Of a stretch of DNA of 34,899 bases, positions 7,108 to 16,351 are shown piece by piece. The notes under the pieces were generated by a model. The model did not search any database. It was given only the letters and a program-made list of their open reading frames with translations, and was not told the DNA's origin. Each line of letters begins with the position of its first letter. Positions within the stretch are counted from its first letter, which is position 1. Made by a program: the position numbers and the translations under genes. Source of the DNA: JAPHTQ01 sp050287105 (GTDB taxonomy: Bacteria > Pseudomonadota > Gammaproteobacteria > Thiohalomonadales > Thiohalomonadaceae); contig JBNKBG010000020.1 of the NCBI GenBank assembly GCA_050287105.1, positions 1-34,899 of the forward strand, in the 5' to 3' direction.

Positions 7108-10100
7108 ATGAGGATCTTGCTGGCGGAGGATAACGCCATTGTACGCAAGGCAGTTGCTGCGGGTCTGGTAGCGGATGGTTACGAGGTAGAACAGGCCGAG
7201 GATGGCGAGCTGGCACTCTCTCTCGCTCACAGCACTCACCCCGATCTGATTCTCTCCGATGTATTGATGCCTAACATGGACGGTTTCAGTCTATGCCAGG
7301 CCGTGCGTAGTGATCATGAGTTACATGATATTCCCGTGGTTTTCTACTCTGCCACCTTTCTCGAGCCAGAAGATGAAGAACTGGCACGTCAGGTCGGTGC
7401 GTCTGGATTTATTCTAAAGGACAGCGATCTCAAGAGTTTTCATGACAGGGTACACAATGTTATCGAGTCGGAAAGACAGCACAAACCACCATTGGTTGAG
7501 CAACACTCGGAACACCTCGGTGAGGAGAATCGGCTCTATCGCAAAGCACTAACCAGTAAACTATTAAAGAAGGTTACTGAACTGGAAGCAGAGAAGCGTG
7601 CTTTACGTGAAAGTCGTCAGTTTCTGGATTACATCGTTACCACCATTCCTGATGTTGTATTTGTACTGGGTCTTCCCGAAATGGAGATCAGTTATATTGC
7701 TCCTCAGGCTGAGCGACTGCTCGGCATTCCCGGTGATGAGTTAATGGGGAGCAGTGATAATTGGCGTGCACTCATCGATGATTCTGATCGTGAGAGGGTG
7801 GAACGAGAACTCAATCGTGCCGTGGAAACACAGAGTGGCACGATTATTACTTGCCGTATGCACCACAAGAAAGATGGTGTTCGCTGGATCGAAGGAAGGA
7901 TATCGCCACGGCGAACCGATAACAAAATGGAACTGGTCGGTGCATTGACCGATGTGACGGAGCGTTTTGAGAAAGATGAGCAAATCCGACAAAGTGAAAG
8001 TCGCTTAAATACCCTTTTCAGCAATTTGCCTGGCATGGCTTATCGGTGTGATAACCAGCGTGACTGGAATATGGAGTTTGTTAGTAATGGTGTTATGGAA
8101 CTTACCGGATATCGTCGCGATGAATTAGAGAACAGCCAGGTAGTCAGTTACGCCGACATTATTCACCCACAGGATCGGGAGATGGTTTGGGATGTGGTGC
8201 AACAGGCACTGCGCGAGGGCCGCCAGTTCAGCTTTGTCTATCGCATCCTGCATAAGGATGGCTCAGTCCGCTGGGTATGGGAGAGAGGTGTTGGTATCAA
8301 GGATGAAGAAGACGAAGATCAACATATCGAAGGCTTCATTAGTGACATTACCTTGCGTAAACAGGCCGAGGAGAAGCTGATAAGCAGTGAACAACGTTTT
8401 CGAAGTCTATTTGAGATGATGGAAAGCGGTATGGCAGTGCATGAACTGGTGTATGACGCGAATGGAAAAGCGAACGACTATCGTTTTCTTGAGGTCAATC
8501 CTGCGTTTGAGAGGATGACCGGACTGAAAGCAGGGAATGTTGTTGGTCGTACAGTGCGTGAAGCCTTGCCTGGTATTGAGGAGGAGTGGATTAATGATTA
8601 TGTTCAGGTGGCGCAGAGCGGGGTGTCTGCAGGGTTTGTTAGGTATGCCGCAGCATTGGATAAATATTTCCAGGTAATCGCCTACCAGACAAAACAGGAT
8701 CAATTCGCCACCATCTTTACCGATATTAGTGAGCAACGGAAGGCAGAGCAGGAGATACAAAGCCTGGCCAGGTTCCCGGCAGAGAATCCTAACCCTGTAA
8801 TTCGTATCGCGGCATCGGGTGAAATTCTTTACCTGAATCCTGCAAGCGAAAAGCTATTGGTCGCGTATCGGGATGAATATGCCGGGCTGCGTGATGTGAT
8901 GATTTTGATGGCTAAGAAGGCGTTAGAGATTAATGAGTTGGAAAAACTTGACTATGTTGTTGGTGCACGTCATTTCACCTTTGTTATCACGCCGTTCAAG
9001 GAATCAGGGTATGTCAACCTCTATGGGCGTGACGTAACCAAGCAGGTGCTGGCAACACAGCAACTGCAACATACCAATCGTGTGCTGCGTACCCTTAGTC
9101 AGGGCAATCGCACCATGATTCACGCCACCTCAGAGGTTGAACTATTACAGAATGTGTGTGATGTGCTCTCCAATGATGGCGATTATCTGTTCGTCTGGGC
9201 TGCATACAGTATCAACAATCGTCTTGTGCCACAGGTTCAATCCAGTAATACCACTGAACCGATGCAACGATGGTTGGGTGATCTTGAGCAGGTCGATCTG
9301 GATGATGATGTTTTTGCCGGGCTGTATGATGAGAGTGCAACCATATTGCTGACTGAATTCGAACATGGATCGTGGACTATGAATCAGGTGGACATTGCCC
9401 GTGAAATTGGCCTTTCGACCTTATTGTTGTTGCCAATTCGTTATCGCCAGAACATGTTTGGCGTGATCGGTATCTTTTCTGCCAGGCGCGAGATATTCGA
9501 TGAGTCGGAACTGTCGCTATTGCAGGAGATGGCGGGCGATGTTGCCTATGGTATCGAGTCGCAGCGTACCCATGTCGCTCATGGCGAGAGCATGGAGCGC
9601 ATCCAGAAAACCATGCTGCAAACCATTGAGGCAGTTTCACTGACGCTGGAAAAACGTGATCCCTACACCGCCGGTCACCAGCAACGGGTAGTGCAACTGG
9701 CTGTGGCAATTGCCCAGCAGCTGGAGCTGGATGCGCATCGCATTGAAGGGTTGCGTCTTGCAGCACTGGTGCACGATATCGGCAAGATCAATGTGCCTGC
9801 TGAGATCCTTAATCGTCCTGGAAGATTGAGCGAAAGTGAGTTCGGTATCATCAAGTCACATCCGCAGATCGGTTACGACATCCTTAAGGGGGTGGAGTTT
9901 GACTGGCCTATTGCAGACATTGTGTTACAGCACCACGAACGTTGCGATGGCAGTGGCTATCCCAGTGGATTGCAATGTGAAGAGATTGTTTTTGAAGCAC
10001 GTATTCTTGCTGTGGCCGATGTGGTGGAGGCGATTACATCTCACCGCCCCTACCGTCCAGGGCTGGGTCTGGATGTTGCGCTGGATGAGATCAGGAGAGG

Positions 10101-10191
10101 CTGTGGCACGATCTACGATGAAACGATAGTCGACACCTGTCTGGAACTGTTCACCAAGAAAGGTTTCACTCTGGAGAGTGCACAGCAGTAG
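7108..10191 (+). CDS. Response regulator with four PAS-like domains, a GAF domain and an HD-GYP cyclic-di-GMP phosphodiesterase
   Basis: The 1027-residue protein starts with a receiver domain (1-120) holding the acidic pair E7/D8, phosphoacceptor D51, S81 and K104. A helical linker (140-172) follows, then PAS domains at about 173-290, 298-420, 425-545 and a weaker one at 550-648, and a GAF-like domain at 660-820. The HD-GYP domain (about 835-1015) carries HD (889-890) in LVHDIGK, HHE (942-944) and DGSGYP (947-952), so it should hydrolyse cyclic-di-GMP. The ATG is preceded by AAGGAG. The receiver implies control by a histidine kinase not identified here. Its first 545 or so residues closely match the shorter protein encoded at 13997-15643. 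The 125-nt upstream gap contains GACGTAG/CTACGTC inverted at 7037-7070. Confidence 0.95.
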   Translation: MRILLAEDNAIVRKAVAAGLVADGYEVEQAEDGELALSLAHSTHPDLILSDVLMPNMDGFSLCQAVRSDHELHDIPVVFYSATFLEPEDEELARQVGASGFILKDSDLKSFHDRVHNVIESERQHKPPLVEQHSEHLGEENRLYRKALTSKLLKKVTELEAEKRALRESRQFLDYIVTTIPDVVFVLGLPEMEISYIAPQAERLLGIPGDELMGSSDNWRALIDDSDRERVERELNRAVETQSGTIITCRMHHKKDGVRWIEGRISPRRTDNKMELVGALTDVTERFEKDEQIRQSESRLNTLFSNLPGMAYRCDNQRDWNMEFVSNGVMELTGYRRDELENSQVVSYADIIHPQDREMVWDVVQQALREGRQFSFVYRILHKDGSVRWVWERGVGIKDEEDEDQHIEGFISDITLRKQAEEKLISSEQRFRSLFEMMESGMAVHELVYDANGKANDYRFLEVNPAFERMTGLKAGNVVGRTVREALPGIEEEWINDYVQVAQSGVSAGFVRYAAALDKYFQVIAYQTKQDQFATIFTDISEQRKAEQEIQSLARFPAENPNPVIRIAASGEILYLNPASEKLLVAYRDEYAGLRDVMILMAKKALEINELEKLDYVVGARHFTFVITPFKESGYVNLYGRDVTKQVLATQQLQHTNRVLRTLSQGNRTMIHATSEVELLQNVCDVLSNDGDYLFVWAAYSINNRLVPQVQSSNTTEPMQRWLGDLEQVDLDDDVFAGLYDESATILLTEFEHGSWTMNQVDIAREIGLSTLLLLPIRYRQNMFGVIGIFSARREIFDESELSLLQEMAGDVAYGIESQRTHVAHGESMERIQKTMLQTIEAVSLTLEKRDPYTAGHQQRVVQLAVAIAQQLELDAHRIEGLRLAALVHDIGKINVPAEILNRPGRLSESEFGIIKSHPQIGYDILKGVEFDWPIADIVLQHHERCDGSGYPSGLQCEEIVFEARILAVADVVEAITSHRPYRPGLGLDVALDEIRRGCGTIYDETIVDTCLELFTKKGFTLESAQQ

Positions 10192-10199
10192 TGTATTCC

Positions 10200-11672
10200 C
10201 TAAGAGGCGGAGACGGTTCGACCCTCCGCCCACTGACGCAAACGTGCCATTTTCTCCCGCATAACCACCGACAGCGGTTTGGTCAGTAGAATCTCATCCA
10301 GTAACTGCTGAGTTTGCAGATCGTTGCCCAGTGTATGATTGGCATAGAGTGCAGAGACGATAACCTGTTCAATCTCGGCACCAGAAAATCCCTCACTCTG
10401 CGTCGCCAGTATGCGCGTATCGAAGCGAGTGGGCTCAAGCTGGCGCTTTTGCAGGTGGATGGCGAATATCTCCTGGCGTACGTTGGCATCGGGTAGATCG
10501 ATGAAAAAGATTTCATCGAAGCGGCCTTTACGGATTAATTCTGGGGGTAACCGCTCGATCTCGTTGGCAGTGGCGACCATGAATACCTGAGTCTTCTTTT
10601 CCGCCATCCACGTTAGCAGGGTACCGAGCACCCGTTGCGAAGTGCCACCATCCATCTCATTACTACTGATCCCTTTTTCTATTTCATCAATCCACAGCAC
10701 ACAGGGTGCCATCGATTCCGCGGTCTTCAGTGACTCGCGCAGGTTGCGTTCGGTTTCACCGTGGTATTTGTTGTAAATGGTGGCAAAGTCGAGGCGCAAT
10801 AGTGGTACGTTGTACATCGCCGCAGTGGCCTTCGCCGCCATACTCTTGCCGCCACCCTGGACGCCAAGTAGCAGGACACCTCTTGGCGGTTCCAGCGTGC
10901 TACTCTTCATTTCTCCGAGGAATGCAGGCTTGCGCTGCTCCAGCCACTGCTTGAGATTTTGCAGGCCGCCCACTTCGGCGAAGCGCGCGGTATCGAATTC
11001 GATGGTTAGCACATCATCGCCGCGCAACAGTCGATGCTTGGCCTTCATTAGCTGCGGCAGGTCATCGGCATTGATGACGCCATCATCAAAGATCGCCGTA
11101 CGTGCCAGGCGTCGCGCATCCTCCGCAGTCATGCCGCTCAGATTTTGCAGCAGCATACGGAAACTCTCTGGATCGCTCTGTACCGATTGATGGCTCTTTT
11201 TGCGCCACTCATTGGCGATCTCCAGCACGATCTTTTCCAGCTCTTTCTGGTTCGGCAGTGCTAGCACGGCACTAGCACTGAGGCGTAACAGTTCTGGCGG
11301 TAGTTCAATCTTATGACTGAGCAGCACCAGCGTGATCTGATTTTCTTCGTGTCCCTGCGCGATATCCCGGAGCAGGCGTACGTGCAGCGGATTGTCCAGA
11401 TAGGCGTGGTAATCACAGAGGATATAGATGCCGGCATTTTTCTCTTCACGGATCTGTCTTAGCACCTGTTCTTCATCGGCCTTGCTCAGAGGCGATGAGA
11501 TGTCGATGTCCAGTCGGCGTAAACCCTCGGTAATGGTCCACTGGAAGACCGGTTTGTATTGTTGAATACCGATACGGCTGATCAATTGCAGCAGCCGCCT
11601 CTCTTCGTGACTCTCGATCACGATGATCGGGTGCTGGGATTTGAACAGAACTTCCAGGTCGTGATTATCCAT
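10200..11672 (-). CDS. AAA+ ATPase, Ycf46-like
   Basis: The 490-residue protein has an N-terminal alpha/beta domain without a P-loop (1-220: VLFKSQHPIIVIESHEERR and later ILCDYHAYLDNP). It is followed by an AAA+ module: FAEVGGLQNLKQWLEQR, Walker A GVQGGGKS (270-277), Walker B VLWIDEIEK (325-333), sensor-1 N370 and the second region of homology with RKGRFDE (381-387). This layout matches the Ycf46 family conserved in cyanobacteria, plastids and many proteobacteria; its role is little known, with links to stress or CO2-related physiology proposed in cyanobacteria. The gene ends 8 nt from the stop of the convergent HD-GYP gene and lies 6 nt after cysZ on the same strand, suggesting cotranscription. 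Confidence 0.9.
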   Translation of the reverse strand: MDNHDLEVLFKSQHPIIVIESHEERRLLQLISRIGIQQYKPVFQWTITEGLRRLDIDISSPLSKADEEQVLRQIREEKNAGIYILCDYHAYLDNPLHVRLLRDIAQGHEENQITLVLLSHKIELPPELLRLSASAVLALPNQKELEKIVLEIANEWRKKSHQSVQSDPESFRMLLQNLSGMTAEDARRLARTAIFDDGVINADDLPQLMKAKHRLLRGDDVLTIEFDTARFAEVGGLQNLKQWLEQRKPAFLGEMKSSTLEPPRGVLLLGVQGGGKSMAAKATAAMYNVPLLRLDFATIYNKYHGETERNLRESLKTAESMAPCVLWIDEIEKGISSNEMDGGTSQRVLGTLLTWMAEKKTQVFMVATANEIERLPPELIRKGRFDEIFFIDLPDANVRQEIFAIHLQKRQLEPTRFDTRILATQSEGFSGAEIEQVIVSALYANHTLGNDLQTQQLLDEILLTKPLSVVMREKMARLRQWAEGRTVSAS

Positions 11673-11678
11673 CTGTGA

Positions 11679-12428
11679 TTATCCCTGAGCGATGCGTTCC
11701 TGTTTAAGGTCGTTGACCCATAATGCGGTGGCACCGGCGACTGCAGCGGGCATTACCAGAAAGTTGACCACCGGGATCATGGTGCCAAGCAGGGTGGCGC
11801 CGCCAAAGCCGAGGCTGAGCAGTTTCCTGCGGCCCAACACGGAACGTTGCTCTTTAAAGCGCATGTTGTGATTACCCATCGGATAGTCGCAATACTGCAC
11901 CGTCATCATCCAGGCGCTGAACAGCACCCAGAGGAACGGTGCGGCAAGATTGATCAGCGGGATCCAGAACAGGATCAACAGGGGCACCGCGCGCAGCAGA
12001 AAATAGAGCAGCTTGCGTAACTCATCGAAGATAGCCGCCGGGAAATCCTTGAATACAGTGATCAGGCTTCCATTCGGTGGTAGCGGTTGGCCGGTCAGGT
12101 GTTTTTCCACCGCTTCGGCCAGCAGACCGTTAAAGGGAGAGGCGATCAGATTGGCGAGTAGGGCGAAGGTATAGAAGATCAGCAGCACCGCGGCGATGGC
12201 GAATACCAGCCAGACCATACCCTCCAGCCAGGAGAGCCAACTCGGTAGATAACTGATCCACTTGTCCACCAACGGGGTGAACTGTTGCACCAATACCCAG
12301 ATGGAGACACTGAATACCAGGATGTTGATCAGCAGTGGCAGGATGACAAAGCGGCGCAGGCCAGAGGTGGTGATCAGGGCAAAGCCCCTGAGTAGTCCGT
12401 TAGCGCCGATAAAAGGTTGTCCCAGCAT
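11679..12428 (-). CDS. cysZ: CysZ/EI24-family membrane protein (sulfate permease-like)
   Basis: The 249-residue protein shows hydrophobic segments near residues 18-45, 65-100, 140-170 and 205-235, with the family segments LIASPFNGLLAEAVE and QYCDYPMGNHNMRF, and a terminal FLVMPAAVAGATALW. CysZ in enterics is an inner-membrane sulfate transporter feeding cysteine synthesis; related proteins also occur outside sulfate assimilation. It is the middle gene of a minus-strand run: the FGGY kinase ends 47 nt upstream and the AAA+ gene begins 6 nt downstream. The initial MLGQPFIGANGLLRGF is typical of the family, which supports the start. Confidence 0.9.
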   Translation of the reverse strand: MLGQPFIGANGLLRGFALITTSGLRRFVILPLLINILVFSVSIWVLVQQFTPLVDKWISYLPSWLSWLEGMVWLVFAIAAVLLIFYTFALLANLIASPFNGLLAEAVEKHLTGQPLPPNGSLITVFKDFPAAIFDELRKLLYFLLRAVPLLILFWIPLINLAAPFLWVLFSAWMMTVQYCDYPMGNHNMRFKEQRSVLGRRKLLSLGFGGATLLGTMIPVVNFLVMPAAVAGATALWVNDLKQERIAQG

Positions 12429-12475
12429 GTTTGCTCCTTGGTCGTGTTCTTTTGCCGCCCATCCTACCAGATGCC

Positions 12476-13792
12476 TCAGTCGGGCTGCGAATCGAGTCCG
12501 CTTTGCGCCAGACGCGCTGCACCGTAACAGGCCTGTTGCTGTTCAGCGCTTACCATCATGACACCGAGCCGATTTCTCCGTATGCGCGTCCAGAGATCGT
12601 TCTTCGCGCCGCCACCACTGCTACGAATCGAATCTGGATAGGGCGCTCCCAGTTTTTGCAGCAACACATAACCCTGTTTTTCGATATTGGCGATCCCCTC
12701 CAGCATGCCGTGTAAGAAACGGACATCGTCGTCGGGTCGTGGTGCCAGGCGTGGTGGCAATTGTGGATCGTTGATCGGGAAACGTTCGCCTTCTGCGTTC
12801 AGGGGATAGTAGTCGAGGCCGCTGCTTTTCTCGGGATCGATCTGCGCCGAGAGTTGCGCCATCCTCTCATCGCTGAAAAAGCGTCGCAATACCGCGCCGC
12901 CGCTGTTGGAGCCGCCGCCCACCAGCCACAGTTTGCCCAGCGGCTGGCTGTAGACCCCATATTCCGGGGCGAAGACCGGCTTGGGTGAGAGCACCTTGAG
13001 CACCAACGTCGAGCCGAGGGTGGTGACTGCCTCGCCTGGCTGGGTGGCGCCAGAGGCGATAAATGCAGCGGTGCTGTCGGTGGTTCCGGCGCAGATCGTC
13101 ACCGACGCACTCAATCCCCATCTCTCCGCCAGTTCAGGACGAAGCGTACCAACAGGCGTACCTGGCGCGATCACCCGTGCCAGCATTGCGGTTTCAATCC
13201 CCAGCTGTCCAAGCCACTCCGGCCATCTCCGGGCCACCGGGTCATAACCCAGTTTGAGTGCATTATTGGCATCGCAGGTGGAAAAGTCGTCGCAGAGTTG
13301 ACCCGTCAGCCAGTCGGCCTGGGTGTGAATACGTGGGGAAGGGGAGCGGTTCTGTTGTAGCAGCCAGAGCGCCTTGGCAAGACCTGAACCCGTGCCATGG
13401 GCGGCGCTGTCGCGAGGCGCGAGTTCGGCGATACGTGTTGCCTGTTCTACAGCACGGTTGTCGTTGTACATCAGCGCCGGGGTGAGAGGGTCACCGGCCG
13501 GATCGGTGAGCAGCACGGTACCGGAGGTGCCGTCGAGGGCAATGGCGCGGATAGTGGCCGGATCGTACTGGCATAGCAGGGCGGGCAGCAGCAGTTCCAG
13601 CGTCTGCCACCAATCCTGCGGCGATTGCTCGACCTTGCTGCCACGAATGCGGCTCGGCGGTAGTGGCACCGCCGCTTCGGCCACAATAGCTCCTGCGGCG
13701 TTGATGACCATGCCACGACAACCAGAAGTGCCAATATCAATACCGATATACATGGACGAATTGTACAAGGTGGAAGAGACAAGATGTGTCAT
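12476..13792 (-). CDS. FGGY-family carbohydrate kinase, D-ribulo-/xylulokinase-like
   Basis: The 438-residue protein has the actin-like N-terminal phosphate motif MYIGIDIGTSGCRG, a substrate-domain ALDGTSGTVLL, the catalytic Asp D239 in AGTTDSTAAF, the adenosine motif GGGSNSGGAV and the C-terminal SSGGGAKNDLW. It is shorter than enteric xylulokinase (about 480-500) and closer in size and in its GCRG/DGTSGT pattern to the cyanobacterial and plant D-ribulose kinases. It would phosphorylate a ketopentose with ATP. The ATG at 13792 has GAGAA 7 nt upstream, while the ATG at 13753, which directly precedes the conserved block, has no ribosome binding site; either may be used. It is divergent from the receiver-PAS gene at 13997. 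Confidence 0.88.
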   Translation of the reverse strand: MTHLVSSTLYNSSMYIGIDIGTSGCRGMVINAAGAIVAEAAVPLPPSRIRGSKVEQSPQDWWQTLELLLPALLCQYDPATIRAIALDGTSGTVLLTDPAGDPLTPALMYNDNRAVEQATRIAELAPRDSAAHGTGSGLAKALWLLQQNRSPSPRIHTQADWLTGQLCDDFSTCDANNALKLGYDPVARRWPEWLGQLGIETAMLARVIAPGTPVGTLRPELAERWGLSASVTICAGTTDSTAAFIASGATQPGEAVTTLGSTLVLKVLSPKPVFAPEYGVYSQPLGKLWLVGGGSNSGGAVLRRFFSDERMAQLSAQIDPEKSSGLDYYPLNAEGERFPINDPQLPPRLAPRPDDDVRFLHGMLEGIANIEKQGYVLLQKLGAPYPDSIRSSGGGAKNDLWTRIRRNRLGVMMVSAEQQQACYGAARLAQSGLDSQPD

Positions 13793-13996
13793 TTATTTTC
13801 TCAACCACTACATGCTGTCAAGAATGCAACCATGCACAATTTTGCCGTTTATCTGAATTAACCATTGCTAACTTTTGCTGACTTTTCCCAGCCTGTTTCT
13901 TTACTACTATTTTATCAGGAAGGCTTGTTTTGCACGGATGCTCTGAAACAGACAGGTTTTTTGTGGATAAACACTGCGGTGTTTAGGGGGTGTGTA

Positions 13997-15643
13997 ATGA
14001 AAATTCTATTGGCGGAAGATAATGCCATTGTGCGCAAGGCAGTCGTCGCTGGTTTGGTTGCGGATGGTTATGAGGTGGAAGAGGCTGAGGATGGTGAGCA
14101 GGCGTTTTCTCTCGCTCATGCTGTCCATCCCGATATGATCATCTCCGATGTACTAATGCCAAACATGGATGGCTATAGTCTCTGCCAGGCAGTGCGTACC
14201 GATGAAGTATTGCATGATGTTCCTGTGGTTTTTTATTCGGCCACCTTCCTTGAACCAAATGATGAAGCGCTGGCACGTCTGGTTGGCGCTTCCGGCTTTA
14301 TCATAAAAGACGGTGATTCTGGTGTTTTTCGGCAGAAATTGCATGATGTAATTGAGTCAGAGAGGGATCATAAACCACCACCATATGATAGTAATCCCGA
14401 GCATCATGATTTCGAGGATCGTCTAACTCGTAAAGCCCTTGCCAGCAAATTACTCAATAAAATTACCGAATTGGAAGTGGAGAAACGTGCCTTGCGCGCT
14501 AGCCGTCAGTTTCTCGATCACGTCGTTACTACTATTCCAGATGTTGTTTTTGTGTTGCGTTTTCCTGAACTGGAGATCAGTTATCTCGCGCCAAAGGCTG
14601 AGCGCCTGCTTGGCTATACCGATGAGGAATTGATGGGGGATAAGAGTCACTGGAAGCCTCTCGTCGATGACTTCGACCTGAAACGGGTGGAACAGGAAAT
14701 TCTACAGGCAGTGGAGCATGGGGAAGATCTTACTTTTACCTGTCGTATGCGGCACAAGCAGGGCGGCATACGCTGGATTGAAGGGCGAGTGTCGCCGTTA
14801 CGCAGCGCCACTGGTGAGACAGTGGAATTGTTCGGTGCGCTGACCGATGTAACAGAGCGTTTTGAGAACGAGGTGCTTATCAGGCAAAACGAGAGTCGTT
14901 TAAATACCCTTTTAGGTAATTTGCCTGGCATGGCTTATCGTCGTAAGAATTATCACGCCTGGGATATGGAATTTGTTAGTGATGGTGCCGAATTATTGAC
15001 CGGATACACCAGAGATGAGTTGGAGGATGGCAAGGTCGTCAGCTATGTGGATCTGATTCACCCACAGGATCAGGCGAAAGTGTGGAGTGAGGTGCAAGAG
15101 GCACTTGATGCGGAGCGTCAGTTTAGTTTTGTCTACCGTATTATGCATAAGGATGGTTCAATCCGCTGGGTATGGGAGAGGGGAGTGGGTATCGATGATG
15201 ATGAGGGAGAAGGGCGTTTTGTTGAAGGTTTTATCAGCGACATAACGCTGCGTAAAAAGACAGAAGATAAGCTCATAATAAGTGAGCAGCATCTTCGTAC
15301 TCTGTTCGAGAAGATGGATAGCGGTCTGGCCGTGCATGAACTGATCTACGACGCCAACGGTAAGGCAGTGGACTACCGTTTCCTGGAGGTGAATCCGGCA
15401 TTTGAGCGGTTGACAGGGCTGAATGCGGATCAGCTAATTGGTCATACTGTGCGTGAAGTATTGCCGGATACCAAGGATGAGTGGATCAGGGAATACCTCA
15501 AGGTTGCCCAAAGCGGCAAGTCGGCATCATTTATTCGCCACATCCCGGCACAGGATCGTTACTATCAGGTTAATGCTTATCAGAACCAGCAAGATCAGTT
15601 TGCGACGCTCGTTACCGATGTTAGTGAACAACACCAGGCGTAA
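13997..15643 (+). CDS. Response regulator receiver with three PAS domains and no output domain
   Basis: The 548-residue protein is a receiver (1-120; D51, S81 and K104 conserved) followed by a helical linker and three PAS domains (about 175-290, 300-420, 428-545). Roughly two of three residues match the N-terminal half of the HD-GYP protein at 7108-10191, including the linker, so the two are recent paralogues. It stops a few residues after the third PAS domain (TDVSEQHQA), where the longer protein continues into PAS4, GAF and HD-GYP. The stop is followed at once by a strong terminator, so this is a complete short gene and not an obvious frameshift. The ATG at 13997 follows AGGGGG; the upstream in-frame region to 13865 is unconserved. 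It may act by binding partners or competing for phosphate. Confidence 0.92.
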   Translation: MKILLAEDNAIVRKAVVAGLVADGYEVEEAEDGEQAFSLAHAVHPDMIISDVLMPNMDGYSLCQAVRTDEVLHDVPVVFYSATFLEPNDEALARLVGASGFIIKDGDSGVFRQKLHDVIESERDHKPPPYDSNPEHHDFEDRLTRKALASKLLNKITELEVEKRALRASRQFLDHVVTTIPDVVFVLRFPELEISYLAPKAERLLGYTDEELMGDKSHWKPLVDDFDLKRVEQEILQAVEHGEDLTFTCRMRHKQGGIRWIEGRVSPLRSATGETVELFGALTDVTERFENEVLIRQNESRLNTLLGNLPGMAYRRKNYHAWDMEFVSDGAELLTGYTRDELEDGKVVSYVDLIHPQDQAKVWSEVQEALDAERQFSFVYRIMHKDGSIRWVWERGVGIDDDEGEGRFVEGFISDITLRKKTEDKLIISEQHLRTLFEKMDSGLAVHELIYDANGKAVDYRFLEVNPAFERLTGLNADQLIGHTVREVLPDTKDEWIREYLKVAQSGKSASFIRHIPAQDRYYQVNAYQNQQDQFATLVTDVSEQHQA

Positions 15644-15686
15644 AGGGAAGGTAGATATAGTTGAGATGTGATAGGCAGGGAATGCC

Positions 15687-15737
15687 AAAGGTCAGGAGTC
15701 AAAGGTGGTTAGGATCACCTATGACTCCTGGCCTTTT
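15687..15737 (+). terminator. Strong rho-independent terminator after the receiver-PAS gene
   Basis: AAAGGTCAGGAGTCA (15687-15701) pairs with TGACTCCTGGCCTTT (15722-15736) with one G-U pair. An inner AGGTG/CACCT extension (15703-15707 with 15716-15720) closes an 8-base loop, and the stem runs into TTTTTT at 15732-15737. The position, 44 nt after the receiver-PAS stop and before the convergent queF, fits a terminator for the plus strand. Confidence 0.92.
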
Positions 15738-15751
15738 TTCATGCGCTCCCT

Positions 15752-16156
15752 TCAGGGGAGAGTAACTGGCACCGGCGGGGTCCAGCCGGGGGCGCGATGT
15801 TCCACCACCACGGTGGTGTAGATCCCGCCGCGGACGTTGAACTTGCCGGTCACCCGCATGAAGCGTGGCTGGCAGGCGGCGACGAAGTGCTCCAGCATGG
15901 TGTTGGTCACCTTCTCGTGAAAAGCGCCCTCGTCACGGTAGGACCACATGTACATCTTCAGCGACTTCAGCTCCAGGCACTTCTGCTCCGGCACATAATC
16001 GATGGCTATAGTGGCGAAGTCGGGCTGGCCGGTCTTGGGGCAGAGACAGGTAAACTCCGGCACATCGATATGGATGGTGTAATCACGCTCCGGCATCGGG
16101 TTGTCGAAGGTTTCCAGATCTCTGTTTGGTTGGCTAGGCATAATGTGGTCTTTCAT
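15752..16156 (-). CDS. queF: NADPH-dependent 7-cyano-7-deazaguanine reductase (QueF, short type)
   Basis: QueF reduces preQ0 to preQ1 in queuosine biosynthesis, the only known biological nitrile-to-amine reduction. The 134-residue protein is the single-domain (YkvM) type. It has PEFTCLCPKTGQPDFA with the nitrile-attacking Cys (C39) and nearby D46, the QueF motif LELKSLKMYMWS, and FHE (79-81), which contributes substrate and NADPH contacts. It has no signal peptide. Translation could start at 16156 or at the in-frame ATG at 16141; neither has a strong ribosome binding site. It is divergent from smc. The presence of GluQ-RS in the same window, which acts on queuosine-bearing tRNA-Asp, shows that this genome uses the pathway. 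Confidence 0.96.
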   Translation of the reverse strand: MKDHIMPSQPNRDLETFDNPMPERDYTIHIDVPEFTCLCPKTGQPDFATIAIDYVPEQKCLELKSLKMYMWSYRDEGAFHEKVTNTMLEHFVAACQPRFMRVTGKFNVRGGIYTTVVVEHRAPGWTPPVPVTLP

Positions 16157-16281
16157 GGTAGTTTTGTCGGCCCGGAATTGTAGCGGAAAAGCGGCTCGAT
16201 ACGAACAACTCCGGGGGACACAGGGATGCCCCGTGACGGCGCGGGTTCCGGTTTTCGTATGTCAGGCACGTCCAACATACT

Positions 16282-16289
16282 GATATATA
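16282..16289 (+). promoter_or_regulatory. Possible extended -10 promoter element for smc
   Basis: TGATATATA-like sequence (TG at 16281-16282 followed by TATATA at 16284-16289) lies about 60 bases upstream of the smc start in the queF/smc divergent gap. No convincing -35 hexamer is seen at the right spacing. The rest of this 195-nt gap shows no gene. Confidence 0.25.
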
Positions 16290-16351
16290 AGGACTCGCCC
16301 CGGCCATCCCTTCAATTGACCGATTTGAATTTAGAGTGAAACCCAGACACG

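Noticed and set aside
15644..15751. Decayed HD-GYP or PAS4 remnant after the short receiver-PAS gene
   Set aside because: The sequence after the stop has no frame resembling the longer paralogue and consists mainly of a strong terminator, so the gene ends cleanly.
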